From Dermatemys mawii (taxonomy: Eukaryota > Chordata > Testudines > Dermatemydidae), in contig ML677326.1 in assembly GCA_007922305.1 (NCBI GenBank), forward strand, positions 59,786,870-59,850,869: a stretch of DNA of 64,000 nt. The letters run 5' to 3'. Shown piece by piece: positions 54,875 through 64,000 of the stretch (its first letter is position 1; each line of letters opens with the position of its first letter). Position numbers and translations under genes: made by a program. Below the pieces are notes generated by a model. The model did not search any database and was not told where the DNA came from. It saw only the letters and a list, made by a program, of their open reading frames with translations.

Positions 54875-55124
54875 TTACATCAATCACTTGGGTGTGAAAA
54901 ATCCACATTCCTGTGTGAAACAGTTATAATGACCTAACCCCAGTATAGACAGTGCTACATCAGTGAGAGAGCTTCTCCCATTGACATAGCTATCCCCTCT
55001 AATGGATGTGGATTAACTACACCAACAGTAGAAGCTCTCATCAGCATAGGAGCATCTTCACTTAAGTGCTACAGCAATGCAGCTGCACTGATGCAGCATT
55101 TTCAAGTCTAGACCTGTCCTAAGA

Positions 55125-58030
55125 TGTACAGAAGCAGCAATCAGAGTTGTAGTTGCTGGTGCTTCTTAGTAGGAGGAATGGAAAGTGGTGTTTTTAAAGA
55201 GCAAAAACACTGCCCAAATGTTACACAATAGTTGTAATGGCTCATACACAGCATGCCTGATCCCCATATCACATGGTCCACCATGATTCATCACCATAAC
55301 AGCTCTGCCTACCATGGCATCAACAAAATCCTAGAGTTGAACTGCTTCAATTGTTGGCCTGATATTTTCATCCCTGTGAATAGGAATACACTCAGTGTAA
55401 ACACAAATTGATTCTTCTTTGTGCTCCAGTCTATTTTCACATGACTAAGCATGAAAAGGAGGAATTATGGAGGGTATCCTCTCTTTATAAGAACAAGGAC
55501 ATGTTATGTGTGTAGTGGCTAGAATGTTCCCTTAAGTTGCAGTCTAAGGCCAAACTCTTCAGCTCTTACATTTACTCCTGCAATATTCCCACTGAAATCT
55601 GTGGTATTCTGCCCCAAGTTGATATTTTATATTCTTAGTGCTAGAGTGGCAACACAGAGAGAAAGCATGGCAACAAAGAGCCACTAAGCAGCCCTAAAAG
55701 TTTAGGGGCCAAATCCTCAGCGGGTTTAATGGCATAGATCTACTGCAGTTATAGTACAGTGGTAACTTTAGAAAAATGCTGTCCTTGAAATCAGTGGAGC
55801 TATTCTGGCCATTTATTTTTTCTTGTACTACAATATCAATTGGAGACATACGTCTAGTTTTCAGCTTCAGCTAAAGCCCTATTATCTTGTTAATTAAATA
55901 CTTCCACATAGAATTGTATGTAAATAACTGTTTGCATTTTTACTGTAGTACAAATTGGCTTGTTTGCTACAAAAAGTAGGCACATAATGACAAAACTTCA
56001 TAGAGGAAAGTACAGTACAGTACTCCTAGCTCTTCTACCTCCTCTCTTATTCTCAACATAGAGAAAGTTAAAAAATTGAAACTAAGGAGGAGAAACAAGT
56101 AAAACTACAGAGATGATAGCAGAAAAAGCATTTGCATGTCTAGAAGAGTATTTAATTGAGGAATAATACTGCACTTTATTCTCTGCTGTATAAGTACATT
56201 GCATTAATGGTATCATCTGGGATTTTTAAAACACATTCACTTACCAGGTAAAATGTTACTGTTAATTGCCCCATTTTTAATAGCTAGTGTTCTGTATGTG
56301 AAACATTTACCATGTATAGTCCATACAACTCATTCCACCATTCTTTTGTCATTCTAGAGAAACTTTGTATTTCTTCATTTACTAGTATCATTAGAATCCT
56401 GTTCAAGGACAGCCCTTTCTTAGTGAATGTATTTCAGGGGATGTGAACTTCTTTTTAAAATGGCTGTTGAGACTGGCTAGCAATAGCACATGTGTTTAAA
56501 AAAACAGTTGCATAAGGGGAAGAAATAAAAGGCCAAGTTCCTTCTTGGATGTAAACCGTCATAATGCCCTTTACGTCAATGCACATCTTTACAGCAGATT
56601 TGAAGTTGCCTCTGTCTTTCAGGCCATATTCATCCCAAACTACCTCATTCCCAGACTCTGCGCCATGGCCCACACAGCTTCCTTCCACCTGAAAACTGAG
56701 AGGTGGCACCATTTGCTATGATACCAGCAAACGTTTGCATAGGGTTTCAAAGATCTAGCCATAAGAGATGGTGGCCAAAAACAGAGCTACAAATTACTTC
56801 TATACTAGACTTGTATGAAATGTTTGCAATGAAACCTGTAGTGCATGAAAATAGTGTAGTATCTCTCACTAGTCTGTGAACCCCCTAGTGTGTAGCCTAT
56901 AGGATGGTTTGAGGCTTAAGAAATAAGTAGAAATTAGGTTTGGGGCTTAAGTGTAGAAGAGTATGGGAAACTGAAGTTGCTAGTGTGAGAAAGTTAGAGA
57001 TAAGTTGGAGAGAGTGTGTAGTGAGAAAGTAAGAGTTAGCAAGGACATGACTCAGTTGTGTTACCATTTTATTTATAAATAGCTTAAGCAAGATTTTAAT
57101 GTATGTTTGTGAGAATTGTGAATTTTATTAAAATGCTATTTATTAATAGTATGAGAAGAACATTGGTGCAGACATTAATTTAAATAATGGGCAATGTAAA
57201 GAAAGTGGAAAAACTGAATTATGGTAAAGTACAGTTTTATGTTAATTTAGTATTAAAGGAGTAGTTTTGCTAAATTGTGGGGAAGTTCCAGTGAACATCA
57301 GACATTAGGTTCCAGGATTATAAGGCCATACTTCACTTTGTTAGTGGATTGATCACCCATTGATATGCTATTTCATCTTTGAATGTAAGTACGACAGTAG
57401 TTTTTGTTTGCTTAATTATTTTTTTAAACAAAATTTGGTGCATTATTCAAAGTGTTGCCCACTGGATCTCTACTAAATACATTTTCTGTAACGGACCGAG
57501 AGGCTCAAACCTGAAAAGTAAGTTGGGTTTTATTGCACCATTATCTTTAAAAACATAATACTAATTGGAAACATGTCAACGTAAGATGGTGCTTTCCATA
57601 TTGTGTGATTTGGGAAGCTGCCAGAATGCAACCAGAGTAGCAGTGGATGCTTAGCTAAATCTTGCAGTTGTATATATTCAGTAAATATAACAATCTAAAT
57701 CCCATTATGGCTCCTTCATATTATCTTGTGTAAAGAGGAAAAGACACAATAAAATCAAGGAAAACTTGATTTTTTTCTTTCTTTATGCCAATCCTAATTT
57801 TCAGATAGGCCCATGTCTGAAAGGCTTGCTAAATTTTGTGATCCTGGACCCAGTTTTGGGCAAGCCTTATTGAACTGTCTTACCTCAAAAACAGGTGAAA
57901 TTCATGTACTACATGTATTTCACTTGAAACTTGGCTATAACGTTCAGATCTCAAGCTTGGAGTGATAGTAGGTGTAAACTCGCATGCACTGGTATAAAGA
58001 CATCTGTGAAGCAAAAAGGGATTAGTTGTA
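55125..58030. other. Intergenic stretch, no gene recognised
   Basis: A fragment near 55705-55825 (GGGGCCAAATCCTCAGCGGG, TCAGTGGAGCTATTCTGGCC) looks like an old fold-back repeat. A similar scrap is near 55550-55620. The rest is AT-rich, with short frames and no recognisable domain. Confidence 0.5.
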
Positions 58031-58035
58031 TAATA

Positions 58036-58200
58036 ATCACTCATCCTCCAGAAAACTCAAAGTACTTCACAAAAATGAGTATCATAACTCCTATGCCTCA
58101 GTTTCCCAAGGAAGAAAGTGAAGTACCCAAGGCCACAAAGCAATCCATGCCATAGCTGGAAATAAAGCCCAGAGCTTTTGAGACTGTCTCATGCTCCAGC
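58036..58200 (+). repeat. MIR/L2-like ancient retroposon fragment
   Basis: CTCAAAGTACTTCACAAAAA, ATGCCTCAGTTTCCCAAGGA, GTACCCAAGGCCACAAAGCA and 'atagctggaaataaagccca' follow the order seen in the 1580-1775 fragment and in MIR/L2-type repeats. Confidence 0.6.
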
Positions 58201-58619
58201 CATTGGAACACACAGCTTCCCTGCACACTGCGCAGTGTGTGCAGCTGCAATCCATGGCTATTCTGAGCCTCATTCTCTTGGTCCTGGGGCCAGGAGTGTG
58301 GAGGCCATTGGGGCAGAGGGGAAGGAATATTTCATATCACTCAACAGTAACCTGTGCCCAATAACCAATCAGTGTTGGTTAAAGGATTATGGCTGTGAGG
58401 TAGGGCCCTGTAAGAATGAAGGGGAATCTGGAAGTGACACAGAGACACTCCCAGCACAGGATAGCATAGCAACATCTGGATAAAGCATGGTAAGCATCCT
58501 ACAGTCTCTCACATGGACAAATCATAGCATTTTGTTTGTTGTGCAACCACCTGTTGACCTGATAGTATGTGAACGATAGGTGTCTGATACCACCACTGCA
58601 ACACACAGGATGCCAATCC

Positions 58620-58690
58620 TGCATCGTGGCAGGGAATTAGACTAAATGACTTTTGCGGTCCCTTCTAACCCTACGGTTCTAAGATGAATT
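58620..58690 (+). repeat. CR1 3'-end fragment
   Basis: GGCAGGGAATTAGACTAAAT followed by GACTTTTGCGGTCCCTTCTA and ACCCTACGGTTCTAAGATG is a diverged CR1 3' end in sense orientation. Confidence 0.72.
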
Positions 58691-58699
58691 TAATATTTC

Positions 58700-60480
58700 A
58701 TTGCTTAGGGAAATCTACTTACCCTTGAAATAAGCAGTCTGTTTCTCTAGATTAGTAACATGACCACTTTTACCAAGAAATCTTCCTGAAACAAATGCCT
58801 ATATTTGAATACTGCTGAACTTTGAGGACGTGTTTACCCTGTGCATAATAATTATGCAATACTCTTTATGCCTCTGTAGCGTAACGCTTCTAGCAGTCTG
58901 AGAATCCTGATACATAAATCAGACTTATATGATCAAAGTTCCATTATTCCTGAGATGTCCAATATCTGTTCACATCCCCTTTTTCAATTTGTTTTATTAA
59001 ATATTGAATTTGGTATTTGCTGGTGTGGTTGCATGTACATGAGTTTGAATCTCTCCTATTTAGCTCTCATAGCTGAGGTCAGGTGCTTTGGCTCATTTAG
59101 ACCTGCAGTAGACTGTCATATCACTGCTTCTGCCTAACAGGCATCTGGAAATGAGATTTACACAATATTTTACTTGTATAAGTGGATAAAGAAGAACAAA
59201 TCAATTCATCACTTTCTAAGTTCAGTAGAAATGAGAAGAAACAGTTCACCGCTTCCTGATTTTAATTTTTTCCTTAATTTCCCAAAGGAAACTGGAAGGA
59301 GCTCAAAAAGGCTTGTGACATACTGTACTCTCAATTTTTTTCGATTGAATCAGTACCAGACCAAAAAGAAACATCCTTCTAATAGGATGTAGTGAAATAA
59401 TCTGGAACCAAAATTAATCTGACATACTTTAGCATAACATCTTTCTTTACTAATGCTTGAATGTTATCTCTTTATGTTCTGCTGAATAATTTTCAGCTTT
59501 AATCACCTTTTCTTTTTCTTCCTTAGTTTTTAGTTGCTAATATAGCAGATACACTATCCAATATGTAGTAAATTGAAACAAGCAGACTGTTAGAGCATTT
59601 ATTGTGTAATAAATTGGTATGCATGCTTACCATGTTTCTTAGAGTCAGACATGTTGAACTGAATTACCATATTAACACAACTGCTATCAACTACTGGGGA
59701 TTTTCCTGAAGTGTGTAGTGGGGGTTTACAAATCCTTTACTGGGTAAGGAGGAATTAGAGTAACTGTGTGGTCAGGCAGCCCTACCACACATATGATTCA
59801 TGCTAATCTTGGAGAAGGAGTCTTAAAAGGGAGAAGCTCTGTTCAGAAGTGCCTAGCCTGGGGAAGTGGGCAGAACTTATCTTCAGCTCCCTGAAAGGAA
59901 CACAGAAATGAGCCAAGCTACTTTAGGTGGTCTGTAAGCACAGAACTAGGACAGATAGCTGGAGGATCCTGGTAGGACAGAGAGCTGGTGCCACTCCTTA
60001 TTTCTGTTAATTTAGCTTCCTTTCCTTTGTTACCTTGAGAACTGAGACTAGTGGCTTGATCCTAGGGCAGACCCTCACTGAGAATGAGCCTCCTGAGGAA
60101 AAGGTTACCAAACATAGGAAGTCGCCCTGGGAAGAAGCAAGAGGTCTGACAAGATTGCTCTTAACCACCTACTACAAGGATCCCTGGGCCAGAGACCCCA
60201 CAGTAAAGGGAGGTACTGGCTTCTCCTGCAGCCTCAATGGGAAGATAAGCAGAAAACCTCCTGGGCAGAAGGACTAGTGGGCCTGGACCAGGGTTGTCAA
60301 TCTGCTGAGAGATTCTGGGAATATTGGGTGAAAACCACTGGCTTATCCTGAAAGTGGTGAGACCAAAAGTGACCTGGCTGGAGGGCTGAATCACAAGGCA
60401 AAGGGGGACCACAAGCAAACCTGGTTGGCAGGACTACAGAGGAAAAAATGCTGCACATAGCCACAAGTGTACTGGCTGGT
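58700..60480. other. Intergenic stretch, no gene recognised
   Basis: AT-rich to about 59760, then a moderately GC-rich block (59820-60440) containing phrases like GCTCTTAACCACCTACTACA and GGCAGACCCTCACTGAGAAT. The block has short frames (60035-60277) without domain similarity that I recognise. It could be another unclassified repeat. Confidence 0.45.
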
Positions 60481-60499
60481 GAGTCACTTTGACACAAAA

Positions 60500-60800
60500 A
60501 AGGTATATCTACATTTTGATCATGATTCCCAGCTGAGGGGGACATATCTACACCAGCTCCAACTGAGCTAACACATGAGGTAGTGTAGCCATGGCAGTCT
60601 GAGTGGTGGATGGGCCAGCCACCTTGATATGTGCCTAGGGTCTTGGATGGGTCTGTACTTGGAGCAGCTAGCCCTTCCCACCACTTGTGCTGCCATGGCT
60701 ACACTGTATCTGGAGTGTACTTGCTCAATTAGAGCTAGGGTGTGGGTGTCCCCTCCAGCTGGGAATCACACCCCCAGCTCACAGTGTAGACATAATCTAA
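60500..60800. repeat. Fold-back MITE, 'GTCTACAC' Harbinger-like group
   Basis: The left part has AGGTATATCTACATTTTGAT and ATGATTCCCAGCTGAGG. The right part ends with CAGCTGGGAATCACACCCCC and CTCACAGTGTAGACATAATC, the inverted counterpart. The central halves are also complementary (TAGTGTAGCCATGGCAGTCT versus GCTGCCATGGCTACACT). The whole unit is therefore palindromic. Confidence 0.65.
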
Positions 60801-61004
60801 GTAGACATGATTTGTCTAAGGAAAGGAGATTTGAGTCCTATCCCACAGCTACCATGAATTTCCAAAAGCCCACGAAGTGTAGCATAATGAAAACCATTAA
60901 ATCCTAGGTGGCTACAGACTTGTCTCCATTTTCAATTGGCCAACTTTATTCTACAATCAATCACATGGAACTATTATAAATGTTCCCTTGTGTACCATTA
61001 CTCT

Positions 61005-61816
61005 TGTCAGGATTTCCTCCCCACTCTGAACTCTAGGGTACAGATGTGGGGACCCGCATGAAAAAAGAAATACCTCCCCCAAGCTTATTTTACCAGCTTG
61101 GGTTAAAATGTTTTTCCCCAGAACACAACTTCTTCTGTATCTGGACCTGGTATGCTGCCACCACCAAACTAGGTCTAGGGTAGTTTGGGACCCTTCTTTC
61201 TCTTTCCACTAACCCCCCCAAACTTCTTCCTTCCCTGGGAAGCTTGAGAGAATAAAAAAAACAAAGCTTGCCTGATCCTGCGAGACGTGCCCGATCCAAA
61301 ACCAGAATCTTACACAACGGAAAACAAGCAGTCAGCTTCTTAAAAGAAAGATTTTAATAAAAGAAAGGAATAAATAAATAAATAAATAAAAGAAAAAAAA
61401 AGAAAGGAATAAATCCCTTATAACCATCAATAGAACAGCATCTACCATAATCAACAAAAGGATTCAGAAACCAAACCTCTGCCCCAAGGCAATTTTCTCC
61501 CACTGTTGATATCTCTGCTGAAGCTTACAATATTCAGAAGCACCCAGCCAACACTCACCACTGAGAACCCTCCAAGTGATAAAAAGAAGGTAAACTTACT
61601 GACTACAGTACTTGATAGAATCTTATAGTTACAGTGAAAGACATAGCTGTGTTCATCCCATAGCCAAGGTGAACAGAGAGCCAGAGAGAAACTGAAACTT
61701 AAAATCCTTTGTCTCCTGAGAAATTTCTCATTGGTCAGTTGTCCACCTCTCAGGTTACCTTTAGCTTAACCCCTTACAGGTAAACAATAATTCTAGGCTA
61801 CTTCACACTTATGACA
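61005..61816 (-). mobile_element. Solo LTR (812 bp) with 5-bp target duplication
   Basis: The element runs from TGTCAGGATTTCCTCCCC to CTTCACACTTATGACA, so it has TG...CA ends. ACTCT occurs on both sides (61000-61004 and 61817-61821). Read on the minus strand it starts TGTCATAAGTGTGAAG and has a promoter-like early part. A TTTTATTAAAATC segment precedes an A/T microsatellite, then 'tagtttggtggtggcagc' and CCACATCTGTACCCTAGAGT near the end. I recognise it as a common turtle LTR. No internal retroviral genes are present, so it is a solo LTR left after recombination. Confidence 0.88.
61335..61410 (+). repeat. (AAAT)n microsatellite inside the LTR
   Basis: Several AAAT units between two copies of the phrase AAAGAAAGGAATAAAT, showing a small local duplication or slippage inside the LTR. 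Confidence 0.85.
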
Positions 61817-61824
61817 ACTCTCTA

Positions 61825-64000
61825 GCCAAAAATGCTGCCTACTAAATAAAAATAATGGTGACGATTGTGGGTTTGCAGTAAGTGAGTTGTTACATAATTA
61901 AACAATGAGCAGCATACATACAAATGCAATTGGGTAACTAATTTGTGTGTGAAATACATGGATTATCTAGTCGGTATTGATCTAGGTTCAAATTTCAACG
62001 GATGTTCTAGTAATCATTGTCCATTTTGAACACAGGGAAATATTATTTAATGTTGTGTGATATTGTCTACTAGTATTTTTTATTTATGAACTCAATTTTG
62101 TATTTTAAAAGGAATCTGTAAATAGATCTAAAGAAACTGCTAATTCACAACACAAAGGCAGATATTACACACCAGGAAAAGTTATAAATTATATAGCATT
62201 ATTATAGTACAGCATTTAAATACATTAGTATACTCAAGCGGAAAGATGTTTGTTTTAGTGATCTCTCTATTATAATATCCACAAATGGCTACACAAACAG
62301 ATATAGCAATTATGAAGCCAGGCATATGATAGATCAAGAGATTCTTTCTAAGTATTAAGAATCAGAAATTTATTTTTAGCTTATTTAAAAAGTAGGCACC
62401 GATAAAGAACAAAGAAAAATGCCATTTATTGTATTCTGTTTTCAGAAGGAAAACTACCTAACAGTACTTCTCAATTGTATTCAGTCAAAAGTCATGAGGC
62501 AGAGGGGTACTTTATAATCAGCTTCACTGTGTGGTAAGCTGTTGCAGTTTTTGTGTTTTCTCCCTATTTAGAATAAAACATTATCAAACAATGTGGCAGA
62601 TCTCCTGCATGTTTTCTTTACTGAATAAACTTTTTTGAAGAGGGTTGCAGACTTTGAAATTTGCTTCATATTTATTACTTTGAACTTTGCGCCATAAAAC
62701 CTGCAAAAATATATGCAACGACAAGGATATTTTTTTTGATAAATGTAACCCTTTTGAGACATCTTTTTCCTCCCACCTCAAAAATAAAAATAAAAATCTA
62801 CCCATGCATGAGTGATGACATTACGGGGAACTGGTTCTTTTGTGTTTTTTTCTTGATAAAGTGAATGAACTGAAAATTAGTTTTATAATGGAAAGCTAAA
62901 GCTATCCCACAGATAATTAATATTATTACTATTCAATCACTTTAAATAATCCAGCTCATTAGCAACTAATACCACCAGCTCTTCCAACACCTGAGTTAAG
63001 TAGTGGTCCCCTAAGAGAGAAACATAAGCTGCTGTGAGAAAGACTAATTGATTCTACTAACACTACCTTGCCATAAAAGGATTATATAATCTTTCTGAAT
63101 TAAAGACTGAAATTAACTGCAAAATGAGCAAATACCTTTCCCTTTCTCTCTGCAGTGTTGTGAGGGCCCAAGGCTTTACAAAAGACAGAGGGCAGGATTC
63201 TGACCAGAGACCACTTGTGACAATCTTTAGCCCCAGTGGGTTGCACCCCTCTTACACTGATGGCTCCAGCCCTGAAGGTTGCCCCCGGACGTTTCTCTGG
63301 CTACTGCAGATTAACCAAACTTAATGCAACACACTGTCATGGAAAAGAGAAATCCAGGGCAGCTTGTTACCAATCCAGCCTGCATGTCCTTAGCTGGGAA
63401 GGGCCTATTTCAATCTGAGTCATTCCTCTCCCATGCTCTGGAGTGTACAGCCTAACCAACCAGCACAAGAGTACTTAATTACAAGCTGAAGTGTTTATAG
63501 ACCTTAGCAGTCAGGGTGTGTGAGGCAGGCTGCTCGCTGTTAGAAGATTTGCTCCTGTGCAGGAGTCAGGCTGATCCCTTAATGGCTACCCCCAGGAGCA
63601 GTTCATCTGCAAGGGATCACACTCAAGCCCTCTAGCAGCCCATGCTCTGACTGCAGTGGGGGTAGAATTTGCACAGAGTTTCACAGACCCTCCACTCAAT
63701 CTTATACCCCTTTCCTACTAACCTCACTATTTGACTGGTAGCTCTTGGTCTTTCCCTCCCAACCCTGCCAGAGACTTCTAGGCCCATGGGAATCTTGCTC
63801 TGCCTGTCACTGCTGGCTGCTGTAAACACTCCTGTACTGGAGTGAGGCTGGGGAGACCCTTATAACTACCCCAGTCAGCTCAGCTGGGCACCAAATCAAC
63901 ATAAGGCTCAGGGGAGGGGCAAACTGGTGCTTAGTGTGATGGTGGCCATTACCAATGCTTACAGACTATGGGGACCTTTGGCCTGAAATTTCAGTTTGTT
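61825..64000. other. Intergenic stretch, no gene recognised
   Basis: AT-rich to about 63120. From about 63480 on it is more GC-rich and includes GGCAGGCTGCTCGCTGTTAG and TTATAACTACCCCAGTCAGC; it resembles interspersed repeat sequence but its family is unknown to me. The frames at 63124-63829 show no domain. Confidence 0.45.

Larger units (their letters stand above)
54046..55119 (-). mobile_element. Harbinger-like MITE with TAA target site, hosting another Harbinger element
   Basis: Host pieces are 54046-54069 and 54875-55119. The left end is GGGCAGATTTACGCTACACA. The right end read in reverse is GGACAGGTCTAGACTTG, so the ends are imperfect inverted repeats. TAA occurs on both outer sides (54043-54045 and 55120-55122). 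Internal phrases GTGCTACAGCAATGCAGCTG, GTGGATTAACTACACCAAC and 'gtgaaaaatccacattcc' match the MITE at 48645-48890 in the opposite orientation. Confidence 0.82.

Noticed and set aside
39860..64000. Search for NPY-receptor or transketolase-like genes expected near TMA16 in mammals
   Set aside because: These would appear as long single-exon frames of several hundred codons; none is present.

Overview
This is vertebrate nuclear DNA, most likely from a turtle. It is AT-rich and intron-dominated. It carries CR1 retroposons ending in (ATTCTATG)n-like tails, many hAT, Harbinger and mariner MITEs, and a solo LTR of a type I recall from turtle genomes. The turtle assignment rests on my recognition of these repeat families and was not checked against a database.

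One protein-coding gene is well supported: TMA16 (translation machinery-associated protein 16, a pre-60S ribosome biogenesis factor), on the minus strand. Its seven coding exons can be read from splice signals and protein motifs: 39101-39103 (only the ATG), 34083-34195, 25249-25286, 24007-24091, 21037-21185, 7162-7204 and 3021-3159. Every intron is GT-AG, every phase joins, and the coding length is 570 nt (189 residues plus stop). Exon 1 lies in a CpG island (about 38.64-39.45 kb) that should hold the promoter.

Layout. 1-2.9 kb: sequence beyond the TMA16 stop, with no exon recognised. 3.0-39.1 kb: TMA16, about 36 kb and mostly intron. Intron 5 holds a nested stack: one antisense CR1 (12.39-17.11 kb) split by three insertions, including a 2.8-kb hAT element with a dead transposase. 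It also holds a near-perfect 122-bp tandem duplication. Intron 4 holds an inverted pair of one hAT MITE. Introns 1 and 2 hold CR1 copies, a GC-rich hAT MITE, a mariner MITE and LTR-like blocks. 39.45-64 kb: apparently intergenic. It holds a 102-bp MITE with exact 8-bp target duplications, a Tigger transposase remnant beside a long hairpin, a 26-bp minisatellite, a Harbinger element nested in another MITE, and an 812-bp solo LTR with a 5-bp target duplication.

I found no bacterial-type operon, CRISPR array, tRNA or rRNA, and no novel enzymatic system. The most unusual observations are the 49.94-50.02 kb hairpin, whose stem pairs completely only in minus-strand RNA, the nested transposon stacks, and the recent tandem duplication. 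Most other short open frames are chance or lie inside repeats.
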